Source of the DNA: Victivallis vadensis
GTDB taxonomy: Bacteria > Verrucomicrobiota > Lentisphaeria > Victivallales > Victivallaceae
Length of the DNA stretch: 64,000 nucleotides
Direction: 5' to 3'
Assembly (NCBI RefSeq): GCF_003096415.1
Contig: NZ_QEKH01000008.1
Span: 103,916-167,915 of the forward strand
Below the pieces are notes generated by a model. It worked only from the letters and a program-made list of their open reading frames with translations, did no database searches and was not told the origin of the DNA. A program made the position numbers and the translations under genes. How positions within the stretch are numbered: position 1 is the first letter of the stretch; the number at the start of each line of letters is the position of its first letter. This document shows, piece after piece, positions 27,005 to 37,961 of this stretch.

Positions 27005-28120
27005 ATGACGAAATCAAAGCTGAAACGAAAATTCTTCACCGTGATGCTGCCGGTTGCGGCGGGCGTGTTCACCCTGCTGTTCGCCGCCGCCTGCTGCAAT
27101 GTCCGCAAGCGCATGGGCGAACTCCCGGACGAAGCCGAAATCCGGCGCCGGGCGGCGCTTCCGAACTATAAGAACGGCAGATTCGTCAATCAGGAGCCGG
27201 TCACGCTGGACCGGAAAAAGGTCGCGTCCTCCGGCGGCATGTGGCGTTTTCTGTTCTCCTCGGAAAACGCGCCGGACCGGGAACTGCCCGTCCTGCCGCG
27301 CAACCGCGGCTCCTTTCCCGCCGAACCGGCGGAGTTTTCCGTCACGTGGCTCGGCCATTCGAGCCTGATCTTCGAGCTGGGCGGCAAACGGTTCCTGACC
27401 GATCCGGTTTTCGGCAACGCCGCGCCGCTCCCCGGCATCGTGCGCCGTTACTGCGCCCCTCCCCTGCCCCGCCGGGAGCTGCCGGAGCTCGACTTCATCC
27501 TGATCTCCCACGATCACTACGACCATCTCGAATACGACACCATCCGGGCGCTACGCGACAGCAAGGTCCCCTTCGTGACCGCGCTCGGCGTCGGCGCGCG
27601 GCTGCGCGGCTGGGGGATCGCCGCCGACCGCATCCACGAACTCAACTGGCACGACTCCGCAACCGTCGCCGGAGTGAAGATCACCGCGCTGCCGGCCCGC
27701 CACTTCTCCGGCCGCTCGCTGAAAGACCGCGACCGCACTTTATGGGCGTCATACATCTTTGAAGCGGACGGCAGGAAAATCTTCTTCGGCGGGGACAGCG
27801 GCTACGGCAAACATTTCAAGGAGATCGGCGACGCTCACGGCCCTTTCGACCTGACCTGTCTTGAAATCGACGCGTGGAACGAACGCTGGCCCGACAACCA
27901 CATGTTCCCGCACCAGACCATCCGCGCCCACCGCGACCTGCGCGGCAGGGAGCTGCTGCCGATTCACTGGGGGGTCTTCGACCTTGCGATGCACCCGTGG
28001 GATGAGTCGATCCGCCAGATCGCCGGATTCGCGGCGGAGTCGGAAATCCCGCTGCTCACACCGCGAATGGGAGAAACCGTGACGCCGGGACAATCCGAAA
28101 CCGGCCGCTGGTGGGAGTAG
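27005..28120 (+). CDS. MBL-fold metal-dependent hydrolase, NAPE-PLD/UlaG-like, membrane-anchored
   Basis: 371 residues from the ATG at 27005, downstream of a suitable promoter. An N-terminal hydrophobic segment (residues 10-29, ending AAACC) anchors or exports it and could be a lipoprotein signal. The metallo-beta-lactamase fold is clear: VTWLGHSSLIFELGGKRFLTDPVF, the metal site SHDHYDH (His169, Asp170, His171, His174), then FFGGDSGYGKHF, and late LLPIHWGVFDLAMHPW. This order matches the Lactamase_B_2 group that includes N-acyl-phosphatidylethanolamine phospholipase D and UlaG. It may hydrolyse a lipid phosphodiester or a lactone at the membrane; not determinable. Confidence 0.9.
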   Translation: MTKSKLKRKFFTVMLPVAAGVFTLLFAAACCNVRKRMGELPDEAEIRRRAALPNYKNGRFVNQEPVTLDRKKVASSGGMWRFLFSSENAPDRELPVLPRNRGSFPAEPAEFSVTWLGHSSLIFELGGKRFLTDPVFGNAAPLPGIVRRYCAPPLPRRELPELDFILISHDHYDHLEYDTIRALRDSKVPFVTALGVGARLRGWGIAADRIHELNWHDSATVAGVKITALPARHFSGRSLKDRDRTLWASYIFEADGRKIFFGGDSGYGKHFKEIGDAHGPFDLTCLEIDAWNERWPDNHMFPHQTIRAHRDLRGRELLPIHWGVFDLAMHPWDESIRQIAGFAAESEIPLLTPRMGETVTPGQSETGRWWE

Positions 28121-28347
28121 TCCGCATACGGCCTGAAACTCTCTTTCCGTAAAATCCTCCCGGAAAAGCGGCTTTTCTTTCCGAATCGGTTTGCTTTTTC
28201 GGCTGAATCGCTCAATATTAATCCAGTTGTTATCGTCTTGTAAAAGGAGGGATTTTTCAATATAAATCCGATCGCATCCTGAAAATCTGATAAATACGTT
28301 GTTCCATACCGAAAACCGCCAAAATTTTCAGAACCAGTGAACAATGC

Positions 28348-28468
28348 CGACGCAGGAACGCGCCCTTTATTCCCCGGAATAAAGTGGGGCGCTTCCGTCG
28401 CATTTCTGGTTCAAGCGCTTGGCGGTGCTTTGGTATGAATGCGTGCGGAAGCGCCCCTTTTTATTTTT
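28348..28468 (+). promoter_or_regulatory. Candidate transcription attenuator: two mutually exclusive hairpins before the glycosyltransferase gene
   Basis: Hairpin 1 (28348-28400): CGAC, GGAA, GCGCC and CTTTATTCC pair in order with GGAATAAAG, GGCGC, TTCC and GTCG. Hairpin 2: GGGGCGCTTCCG (28386-28397) pairs perfectly with CGGAAGCGCCCC (28446-28457), followed by TTTTTATTTTT. The segment 28386-28397 is used by both, so they cannot form together; hairpin 2 looks like an intrinsic terminator and hairpin 1 like its antiterminator. It may instead be only a terminator for the upstream gene, 230 bp away. The remaining 28121-28347 holds no gene but has an AAGGAGG (28244-28250) with no start codon, and CTGAAAAT / ATTTTCAG arms at 28279 and 28323. 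Confidence 0.6.
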
Positions 28469-28497
28469 CGCCCAAAAATTGTGAGGTTTCCCAATAT

Positions 28498-28626
28498 ATG
28501 AAAAAAATCAACGTTATTCAAATAACAGGAGGAATTTTCCCGATAAAAATCGCGGAAAAATCAGAAGCTGGACATTTCCGGGGGGGAAAGTATGTGCGGA
28601 CATCTTTTACAGGGAGCGAACAATGA
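28498..28626 (+). CDS. Possible small leader ORF coupled to the glycosyltransferase
   Basis: 42 codons (MKKINVIQITGGIFPIK...), starting 30 bp after the U-tract of the putative attenuator. The stop overlaps the next ATG as ATGA, which is a common coupling arrangement. The ribosome binding site is weak (GAGG 11 nt upstream) and I recognise no homologue. It may be only an accidental frame in the leader. Confidence 0.3.
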   Translation: MKKINVIQITGGIFPIKIAEKSEAGHFRGGKYVRTSFTGSEQ

Positions 28627-29882
28627 GAATCATCCACGTCTGTTATCACGACATCCGCGGCGGAGCGGCTCTGGCGGCCCGCCGGCTGCACCTCGAACTG
28701 CTGCGCACCGGCCATGAATCCCGGTTCATGCTGGTCGAACAGAGCGGCGACACCGAGCAGGCGATCCGCCTTCCCGCCCTCTTCCGCTGCCGCTGCCGGA
28801 TCGAACAGCGGCTGGAGGCGCTCGCCTTTCGCCATGCCAACCGCAACCGCCTGACTCCGCAATCCTTGAACCTCTTTCCGACTTCCATCGCGGCAAGGAT
28901 CAACCGGGAAAATCCCGACGTCGTGAATCTCCACTGGATCAACGGCGCCTCCAGCGCGATCTGGGACCTGCCGCGAATCCACGCCCCGGTCGTCTGGACA
29001 CTGCACGATACCTGGCCCTACTGCGCCACGGAACATTACCATGACAACAACGACCTGCGTTTCGTCACCGGCTACCGGGAACCGGCTCCCAACGGCAGTT
29101 TCTGGCAGCCGCTGGTCTGGAAATGCAAGCGGAAAAACTGGAACGGCTGGACACCGGAAATCGTCGCTCCCAGCAACTGGATCGCCGGAGAGGCCCAGTC
29201 CAGCGAACTGATGCACCGCCTGCCGATCACTCCGATCGCCAACGGAGTCGACCTGGCCGTGTTCCGCCCGTCGGACCGCCTCAAAGCCCGGCAGACGCTC
29301 CGCCTGCCCCCGAATGCCCGGATCATCCTGTTCGGAGCCTACAACGCGGCCGACCGCAACAAGGGCGGCCCGGAGCTGACCGCGGCCCTCCGGCGGCTTT
29401 CCCGCCGCTTCTCCGAACCGCTGCTTTTGCTGGCGGTCGGATCGAACACCAAAATGCCGGATTTCGGTATTCCGACCGTTTTCACCGGCCGCCTCGATAC
29501 CGAACAGCAAATGGCAACCGCCTATGCCGCCGCCGACGCGACGGTGCTGGCCAGCAAATACGACAACCTGCCGAACATTCTGGTCGAATCGCTGGCCTGC
29601 GGCATTCCGGCGGCGGCATTCGCGACCGGCGGCATCCCGGAGATCATGGAGGACCGCGTTTCCGGCGCGCTGGCCGAACCGTTCCAGCCGGAATCGCTCG
29701 CCGACGCGCTGGCGTGGATTCTGGAGCATCCGCACCCGGAACAGCTCGCGGCAGCGGCCCGGCATCGCGCGGAAAGCTGTTTCGACATCCGCGACTGCGC
29801 CCGCCGCTACTCCGGGCTGTACGCCGGATTGCGGCAACGTTTTCCATCGCCTTCCGGACACCCCATCCGCCCGGCGATCTGA
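28623..29882 (+). CDS. Glycosyltransferase family 4 protein
   Basis: 419 residues. N-terminal GT-B domain starts MRIIHVCYHDIRGGAALAAR, where the GGA loop is typical of GT4 enzymes. Mid-protein has VVNLHWINGASSAIWDLP, VVWTLHDTWPYC and a domain-joining APSNWI...PIANGVDL. The C-terminal nucleotide-sugar-binding domain has TVLASKYDNLPNILVESLA, which contains the conserved Glu, then CGIPAAAFATGGIPEIM. It is a cytoplasmic or membrane-surface retaining transferase that adds a sugar to a glycan acceptor. It closely resembles GT4 enzymes of exopolysaccharide and O-antigen clusters, yet no other such genes are nearby. Preceded by an attenuator-like leader. Confidence 0.92.
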   Translation: MRIIHVCYHDIRGGAALAARRLHLELLRTGHESRFMLVEQSGDTEQAIRLPALFRCRCRIEQRLEALAFRHANRNRLTPQSLNLFPTSIAARINRENPDVVNLHWINGASSAIWDLPRIHAPVVWTLHDTWPYCATEHYHDNNDLRFVTGYREPAPNGSFWQPLVWKCKRKNWNGWTPEIVAPSNWIAGEAQSSELMHRLPITPIANGVDLAVFRPSDRLKARQTLRLPPNARIILFGAYNAADRNKGGPELTAALRRLSRRFSEPLLLLAVGSNTKMPDFGIPTVFTGRLDTEQQMATAYAAADATVLASKYDNLPNILVESLACGIPAAAFATGGIPEIMEDRVSGALAEPFQPESLADALAWILEHPHPEQLAAAARHRAESCFDIRDCARRYSGLYAGLRQRFPSPSGHPIRPAI

Positions 29883-29925
29883 TCCGGGCAATCACGGAAA
29901 ATCAACGATTTTTTCACAATGGGAC

Positions 29926-29954
29926 TTGACAAACGCCACTCTTTTTGGTATAAT
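29926..29954 (+). promoter_or_regulatory. Perfect consensus promoter of the GntR/LacI-hybrid regulator operon
   Basis: TTGACA (29926-29931), 17 bp, TATAAT (29949-29954). The ~45 nt leader has TAGCA repeats (about 29980-29999, TTTAGCACTTTTAGCAAAAG), which could be the regulator's own operator. Confidence 0.85.
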
Positions 29955-30006
29955 ATTGCTACAACAAATAAAATAAGTTTAGCACTTTTAGCAAAAGCAT
30001 TGCAAA

Positions 30007-31098
30007 ATGGAAAGCCTGTTCGACGAAACCAGAGCCTATGTGACCGGCAGGATCGCCTCGCTGCTGGAGGCGGGAGAAAACAAACTGCCGACCGACCACG
30101 AACTCGCCGCCGAGATCACCGCCAGCTACGCCACGCTGCGGCTGGTGATGAAGGAGCTGGAGCAGCAGGGATTCATCCGGCGCATCCGCGGCTCCGGCAC
30201 CTACCTGACGGCGCAGGCAGCAACTCTGCTGGCCGATTCGCGGCGGCGGCGGCTGCACATCTACGCGCCGGGTTTTCCCCAAGCTCCCGAATGCGACTAC
30301 GGTGCGCTGCTGCTGGAAACCCTTCGGAATCAGGCCGAAGCCCGCAACTGGAAAAGCGAATTCACGCTGGTGCGGAGCCACCGCGAATTCGTCGAGCGGC
30401 TCGACCGGGAACTGCCCCGCGCCGACGCGGTGATCTACCTGCCGCCGACCGAACCCTTTTCACTGGAAGCGGTCGGCAGACTGGCCCGGTTCGGCTCCCG
30501 GCCGCTGGTGGTGCTCGACTGCGAACTCTCCAACATCGCGATCGACAACATCACCTCCGACAACCGGCGCGGCGGCATGCTCGCGGCGGCCCATCTGCTC
30601 GTCAACGGCCACCGCAACATCGCGCTGCTGCTCTGCGAACCGCTGCTGCCCCAGTCGCAGGCGCGTATTCAGGGGTTCCGCGACGCGCTGGAGCTGGCCG
30701 GACTGCGCGCCGAACTGATCGACTGCCATGTGCGCGCCGAAGATCCGCGCGACCTGTTCGCGCGCCGGGCGATGCTGGAACGGCTGAAACGGCCGTATGA
30801 GTTCACCGCCGTATTCGCGATCTCCGACGCGGGCGCTTTCGGCGCTTTGCAGGCGTTCGAGGAGCTGCATCTCGTCGCGGGCAGGGATATCAGCCTGGTC
30901 GGCTTCGACGGCATTCCCGCCGGAGAAGCCCTCACGCCCCGGCTGACCACCGTCGCCCAGCCGGTCGGCGAAATCTGCCGGACGGCAATCGACTGGCTCG
31001 ACGAACCGCCGCACTCCCACTCCAAGTGTCAGCTTTCGCCGGTGCTGCGCCCCGGCGAAACCGTCCATACCATCGTCCCATCGGCAGTTTCCCAATAA
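30007..31098 (+). CDS. GntR/LacI-hybrid transcriptional regulator
   Basis: 363 residues. The N-terminal winged helix of GntR type (about 1-70, KLPTDHELAAEITASYATLR then GFIRRIRGSGTYL) is joined to a LacI-type periplasmic-binding-protein sensor (about 80-340, with LLVNGHRNIALL, VFAISDAGAFGALQAF and DISLVGFDGIPAGEALTP). Such hybrids (AraR-like) usually repress sugar-utilisation genes until a sugar binds. No Shine-Dalgarno is visible before the ATG despite a consensus promoter, so translation may be weak. The pseudopilin follows after 15 bp, so the regulator is in the same operon as its presumed targets. Confidence 0.92.
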   Translation: MESLFDETRAYVTGRIASLLEAGENKLPTDHELAAEITASYATLRLVMKELEQQGFIRRIRGSGTYLTAQAATLLADSRRRRLHIYAPGFPQAPECDYGALLLETLRNQAEARNWKSEFTLVRSHREFVERLDRELPRADAVIYLPPTEPFSLEAVGRLARFGSRPLVVLDCELSNIAIDNITSDNRRGGMLAAAHLLVNGHRNIALLLCEPLLPQSQARIQGFRDALELAGLRAELIDCHVRAEDPRDLFARRAMLERLKRPYEFTAVFAISDAGAFGALQAFEELHLVAGRDISLVGFDGIPAGEALTPRLTTVAQPVGEICRTAIDWLDEPPHSHSKCQLSPVLRPGETVHTIVPSAVSQ

Positions 31099-31113
31099 AA
31101 CCAAGGAGAAATC

Positions 31114-31809
31114 ATGAAGAAATTCACTTTAATCGAGCTATTAGTAGTAATAGCCATCATTGCGATTCTGGCGGCGATGCTGATGCCCGCGCTGAACAAG
31201 TCGCGGGAAAAGGCGAAGGCGGTCCAGTGCGCCGGCAGCCAGCGGCAGATCATGCAGGCCGAACTGATGTACGCCGGGGACAACCGCGACCATGTGACCC
31301 CTTTCAACCTCGGCCCGAATTACAACAAGCGGATCGGCGGCAAATGGTGGATCAACCTGTTGTGCGAACGTTATCTGCCCTGCCCCATCCCCGGCTGGCT
31401 GAACGGCAACTCCGGCAACATGCTCGATTCGGAAAAGAACGCCGACGCCAGGCGCGGCGTCTACTCCTGCCCCTCCAAGCCCGCCGGTTACGCGTGGGGC
31501 GGCGGCATCGGCATCTCCGCCGAAGGCAAGCACCCGCTGACCAACTACGGCAAATCGATCAAGATCACCCGGATGCGCAATCCCTCCGACCTGATCCTGC
31601 TCGGCGATGCCGCGTGGCAGAAAGGCGGCCTCAAACTCGAACCGGCCCGCAGCATGAAGTGCCCGGACAACTGGAGCGGCGAAACCTATATACTCAATGC
31701 CCCGCATTCCGGCCTCGCCAACGGCGCGCTGCTCGACGGGCACGTCGCCGGCCGCAGCCGGGATCAGTGGAAAGACTCTTTCCAGTGCGACCAGGGCGCC
31801 AAACTCTAA
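31114..31809 (+). CDS. Prepilin-type N-terminal domain, H-X9-DG protein (pseudopilin)
   Basis: 231 residues. The leader is only three residues: MKK precedes [16 protein letters not shown], so no standard prepilin leader peptide or -1 Gly exists. The body ends with HSGLANGALLDGHVAG, a canonical H-X9-DG. Cys pairs (CERYLPCPIPG, YSCPSK) are conserved in position with its relatives. CAAGGAGA precedes the ATG. It is the middle gene of the regulator-pseudopilin-agarase-like operon, with 15 and 19 bp gaps. Confidence 0.92.
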   Translation: MKKFTLIELLVVIAIIAILAAMLMPALNKSREKAKAVQCAGSQRQIMQAELMYAGDNRDHVTPFNLGPNYNKRIGGKWWINLLCERYLPCPIPGWLNGNSGNMLDSEKNADARRGVYSCPSKPAGYAWGGGIGISAEGKHPLTNYGKSIKITRMRNPSDLILLGDAAWQKGGLKLEPARSMKCPDNWSGETYILNAPHSGLANGALLDGHVAGRSRDQWKDSFQCDQGAKL

Positions 31810-31828
31810 TTTCAGGAAACGATCCGTT

Positions 31829-33802
31829 ATGAAAACCATCCTCCACTGTCTCGCCCTGACCGCCTGCTGCGCTTTGTCCGCCGCGCCGAAGGTCGACCGT
31901 TACGGGCAGTCCGCCGCCGAAAACTGGCCGGGCAAAATCACCCGCGACGCCCAGATGCGCGCCGAACTGGAACGGGAAAGCGCCGAACTGGCCGATGTGA
32001 AACCCGACATGGAACGTTTTGACCGCTTCGGCGGAGTGAAAACCGGCAAGCCGCTGGCGGCGACCGGCTTCTTCCGGGTTCAGAAGATTGACGGCCGCTG
32101 GTGGCTGGTCACGCCGGAGGGAAATCCCTTCTACCTCAAGGGGGTCGACGCGGTCCCCTACACCGAACGCGGCTACTTCACCGCGGCGCGCGACTCCGGC
32201 GGCACGATCCGCAAGGCTTTCACACAGGCCGCCCCCGATCCGGCGAAATACCTCGAAGCGTGGTCGAAAGACAAAAAGCTGGTCAATTTCCTCGCCGCCA
32301 ACCTCTACAAGAAGTACGGCCCCGATTTCCGGGAGCGCTGGATGGAGCTGACCGAAAAGCGGCTGCGTTCGTGGGGATTCAACTCCGCCGCGAAGTGGAA
32401 CAATCCGTTTCACTTCGACCGATTGCCCTTCCTGCACGACGAACAGCTCCGGGTGAAGCGCTTCGACCGCTTCATCGATCCCTACGATCCCGGCTTCGAG
32501 GCCGCCGCCGAAACGCAGGTCAAGGCGATGTGCGCCAAGCTGCGCGGCAATCCGTACCTGATCGGCTATCAGCTTGAAAACGAAAACGGATGGGGGCGCA
32601 ACGCCCCGGCGATCCTGCTGCGCGACTCCTCCGGCAAACTCGCCGCCAAGCGGGCGCTGCTGGAATATCTGGCCGAACGCAACGGCGGCGATCCGGGCAA
32701 GTTCTTCGACCGCAGCGGCGCACCGATCGAAACGCTGATGACTGAAACGCTGGCGACGGCCGCGGTTCCGCCGGAGCTGCTGGACGGCTTCATCGTGCAG
32801 GCCTCGCGCCGCTACCATGAAATTCTGCGCGGCCTGGTCAAAAAATACGACCCTGATCACCTGTTCCTGGGGGCGTCGCACTGTTCGAGCCAGAGCGTCG
32901 AATGGATCGACGGGGGACGGGAGTCCGTCGACCTGATCGCGCTGCATGAATACGACCTCGACTCCCGCTGGATTCACGGCACGCTGGCCGGAAAGCTCAG
33001 GGAGTGGGACAAGCCGTTCGCGGTGCTGGAATTCTCCTTCACCAACCACCGGCGCGGTTTCGCCTGCGGCAGTTCGACCGTGGTGAAAACCGAAGCCGAC
33101 CGCGGCACGGCGTTCCGGATCTACACCGAAAAAATGGCGGCCGATCCGCTCTGCGTCGGCACCGGCTACTTCATTTTGTACGACCAGCCGGTCACCAGCC
33201 GCGGCCACGACGCCGAGGCGTACAACTTCGGGCTGATCGACGTGACCGACCGCCCCTACCGCGAGATGCTCGCCGGGGTGAAAGCGGCCAACGCCCGGCT
33301 CTTCGACGTGCATGCCGGAAAACTGGAACCGATCCCGATGCAGCCGCTGCGGGCGGTCAAGCGGAGCCTGCGCGAATTTCTGCCGGAATCCGTCGGGGCG
33401 GTCACCTTCGACAGCAGCAATCCGCAGTTCCACCACAACCGGCTGGACCGGGTCCGCTTCGGCAGCAACGCCCGGTTCGGCGTGCCGCTCGCGGTCGGCA
33501 CCATCGATGCCGGCAAACCGGACGGTTTCGAGAAACTGGAGTTCTACGTGTTCCTGTGGAAAACCGAGAAAAACCGCAACCTTTCCGACTGGTTTCAACT
33601 GGAAGAATCGGCGGACAACGTCACTTTCTCCCCGGCTCCGGCGGTCTTCCGGCTCCACCGCGACGGCCCCTTCCGCGAATACGTGATGGCCCCGCAGGCG
33701 CTGAAGCCGGGAACCCGTTTCGTGCGGCTGAGCTTCGTCCTGAACGATCCCGCCGCACCGTGGGCGACCTCGCTCGCCGAAGTCAAAGTCGAACGCCGCT
33801 GA
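31829..33802 (+). CDS. Secreted GH50-agarase-like glycoside hydrolase
   Basis: 657 residues from the ATG at 31829, signal peptide MKTILHCLALTACCALSA. The segment FFRVQKIDGRWWLVTPEGNP followed by FYLKGVDAV is typical of beta-agarase-like GH50 and related clan GH-A proteins. Candidate catalytic residues: Glu252 in QLENENGWG (acid/base, after Asn) and Glu401 in FAVLEFSF (nucleophile). A C-terminal beta domain from about residue 500 probably binds carbohydrate. It acts outside the cytoplasm on a galactan-like or other beta-linked glycan; exact substrate unknown. It ends exactly where the thiE stop begins on the other strand. Confidence 0.85.
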   Translation: MKTILHCLALTACCALSAAPKVDRYGQSAAENWPGKITRDAQMRAELERESAELADVKPDMERFDRFGGVKTGKPLAATGFFRVQKIDGRWWLVTPEGNPFYLKGVDAVPYTERGYFTAARDSGGTIRKAFTQAAPDPAKYLEAWSKDKKLVNFLAANLYKKYGPDFRERWMELTEKRLRSWGFNSAAKWNNPFHFDRLPFLHDEQLRVKRFDRFIDPYDPGFEAAAETQVKAMCAKLRGNPYLIGYQLENENGWGRNAPAILLRDSSGKLAAKRALLEYLAERNGGDPGKFFDRSGAPIETLMTETLATAAVPPELLDGFIVQASRRYHEILRGLVKKYDPDHLFLGASHCSSQSVEWIDGGRESVDLIALHEYDLDSRWIHGTLAGKLREWDKPFAVLEFSFTNHRRGFACGSSTVVKTEADRGTAFRIYTEKMAADPLCVGTGYFILYDQPVTSRGHDAEAYNFGLIDVTDRPYREMLAGVKAANARLFDVHAGKLEPIPMQPLRAVKRSLREFLPESVGAVTFDSSNPQFHHNRLDRVRFGSNARFGVPLAVGTIDAGKPDGFEKLEFYVFLWKTEKNRNLSDWFQLEESADNVTFSPAPAVFRLHRDGPFREYVMAPQALKPGTRFVRLSFVLNDPAAPWATSLAEVKVERR

Positions 33803-34468
33803 TCACCGGTTGAACAGCGCGCGCAACTCCCTCACCCGGGCCTCCACATCGGGGGCCTGGGTGATTTCGGTCACCATCGCGATATGCTTCGCCCCGGCGG
33901 CGAGCAGTTCCGGAATGCAGTGCTTCTTGATGCCGCCCATCACCGAAAACGGCAGGCCGGCTTCGGGAGCGATCCGCCCGATCGCACCGAGGCCGAGCGC
34001 GCCGCAGTTCACGCTCTTGGTCTGCGTCGGATAGATCGGCCCGATGTTGATGCAGTCGGCTCCGGCGGCTTTCGCGGCGAGCGCCTCCTCAAGATTGTGG
34101 GTCGAGTTGCCGAGCCAGAGGCCGGGCGCAATGGCGCGCGCGACCGGAACCGGCAGGTCGTCCTGCCCGAGATGGACTCCGTCCGCATTCGCCGCAAGCG
34201 CGACGTCGACGTGGTCGTCGATCATCAGCAGGATGCCGTAACGGTTCGCGATCGGACGGCAGGCGACAGCCAGTTCGTACAGATACTTCATGCCTTTATT
34301 CTTTTCGCGGAGCTGAACGATCTTCACGCCGCCCGCGGCGACCGCTTCAAAGATTTCCACGACCGGACGGCCGAGGGTGAACTCCGACGAAATCACCGGG
34401 TAGATGTCGACCGCATCAAACGCGGCGGCCTTCTCCTCGCGGCTGCTGAAACACGACTGCAACACCAT
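33803..34468 (-). CDS. thiE: Thiamine-phosphate synthase
   Basis: 221 residues from the ATG at 34468 (AAGGAAAG upstream; the longer frame to 34534 runs into a repeat). TIM barrel joining HMP-diphosphate and the thiazole phosphate to thiamine phosphate. Landmarks: IVQLREKNKG (pyrophosphate contact), LLMIDDHVDVALAANADGVH, LGQDDLPV, CINIGPIYPTQTK with the conserved Thr, and FSVMGGIKKHCIPELLAAGA. It stands alone: no other thi gene and no TPP riboswitch (no CTGAGA box) upstream. Confidence 0.93.
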   Translation of the reverse strand: MVLQSCFSSREEKAAAFDAVDIYPVISSEFTLGRPVVEIFEAVAAGGVKIVQLREKNKGMKYLYELAVACRPIANRYGILLMIDDHVDVALAANADGVHLGQDDLPVPVARAIAPGLWLGNSTHNLEEALAAKAAGADCINIGPIYPTQTKSVNCGALGLGAIGRIAPEAGLPFSVMGGIKKHCIPELLAAGAKHIAMVTEITQAPDVEARVRELRALFNR

Positions 34469-34496
34469 TTTTCTTTCCTTATCATCTATAAGCTTA

Positions 34497-34701
34497 TTCT
34501 GCTCTGGCGGCGATACTCGCCGACCGGGTGCCACCCGGTCGGGGTCAAGGGGCGAAGCGCCCTTGCCACCGGAGGTAATCTGTGCGCTACTGCGCCCAGC
34601 TGCCGGAGGTGCGATTGAAAATCAGGCCGCGCAGCGCACAAGGTGTGCCGCCCGACAGGGCGGGCAGACCCGCCTGCCTTCAAAACGGCAGGCTTTCCCC
34701 C
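34497..34701 (+). repeat. Dispersed structured intergenic repeat, copy C (5'-truncated)
   Basis: It contains only the second half of the family: the GACCGGGTGCCACCCGGTC hairpin, the CTGCCGGAGGTGCG block with ATTGAAAATCAGGCCGCG, and the terminal CCTGCC...GGCAGG hairpin. The first ~120 bp seen in copies A, B and D are missing. It fills the gap between thiE and the zinc-ribbon gene. Confidence 0.75.
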
Positions 34702-34723
34702 ACTTGCCGATCGCTCCTGAACG

Positions 34724-35092
34724 CTACTTTCTCCCGAACTTCCCGCACTCGCCCATCGGATCGATTTCATGACCGTCAAGGCCGCACAGCACCCGGAACG
34801 GATGCTCGATGAAGTGAACGCAGTTCCGGCAGAAACGGCCGTAATTCTCATCGGGAGTCAGATCCGCCTTCGGCGCGGCCTCGGCCCCCTCCCCCAGCAG
34901 CGCGGCCAGCGAACCGAGCTTTTTGCGGCCCGCGTCCTCCGCCGACTTTTCGTCAGGAGTTCCCAGTTCCGCGCCGCACAACGCGCAGACCAGCACCGTG
35001 CCCACCTTCGTCCAGCCCTCCATCTTCGCTTTGGACTTCACCACACTCTTTTCGCCGCAATGCGGACACGTGATTGTTTCACCCTGAATCAT
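34724..35092 (-). CDS. Small two-cluster zinc-ribbon protein
   Basis: 122 residues from the ATG at 35092 (a TTG at 35101 would add three). The first zinc ribbon is ITCPHCGEKS ... VLVCALCGAEL. A linker follows (AALLGEGAEAAPKAD). The second Cys cluster is RFCRNCVHFIEHPF ... LCGLDGHEI ... GECGKF, a pattern like small proteins annotated as Cys-rich or rubredoxin-like. It probably binds two metal ions. Function unknown. Transcribed away from clpB, whose promoter region lies upstream. Confidence 0.8.
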   Translation of the reverse strand: MIQGETITCPHCGEKSVVKSKAKMEGWTKVGTVLVCALCGAELGTPDEKSAEDAGRKKLGSLAALLGEGAEAAPKADLTPDENYGRFCRNCVHFIEHPFRVLCGLDGHEIDPMGECGKFGRK

Positions 35093-35237
35093 TTTCTGCA
35101 AAACCTCAACCGTTTCGGGTCATTTTGTCACACTGAGCGCCACTTTGTCCCATTTTTTTCTGATCCGGCCGTGCCGTTTTCCGTCCTCTCTTTAAAATAC
35201 ACCCCCGGAGCCGGAATTCAATGGCCGCCGCTTCCGT

Positions 35238-35254
35238 TTGGCACGCCTCCTGCT
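35238..35254 (+). promoter_or_regulatory. Candidate sigma-54 (-24/-12) promoter of clpB
   Basis: TTGGCACGCCTCCTGCT fits TTGGCACG-N4-TTGCW with one mismatch. The invariant GG (35240-35241) and GC (35252-35253) are exactly 10 bp apart. It is about 45 bp upstream of the clpB ATG. A TAAAAT -10-like element near 35190 is an alternative. Confidence 0.4.
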
Positions 35255-35296
35255 GGATAAGGCATGACACTTTATGAAGAAAAGGAGAACAGTTGT

Positions 35297-37894
<2,598 letters not shown>

Positions 37895-37907
37895 GCATTT
37901 GCCGCAT

Positions 37908-37961
37908 ACTCCCGGTTTCCCGCTCCCGGGCGGAGCGGAGAACCGGGAGTTTTTATTTTTC
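37908..37961. terminator. Terminator between clpB and the convergent symporter gene
   Basis: ACTCCCGGTT (from 37908) pairs with AACCGGGAGT (37941-37950), with inner CCGCTCC/GGAGCGG pairing, followed by TTTTTATTTTT on the plus strand. The symporter's stop codon lies within the T-run, so it serves clpB clearly and the minus strand less so. Confidence 0.85.

Noticed and set aside
34469..34723. TPP riboswitch upstream of thiE
   Set aside because: No CTGAGA box or related core is present; the region is filled by the dispersed repeat.
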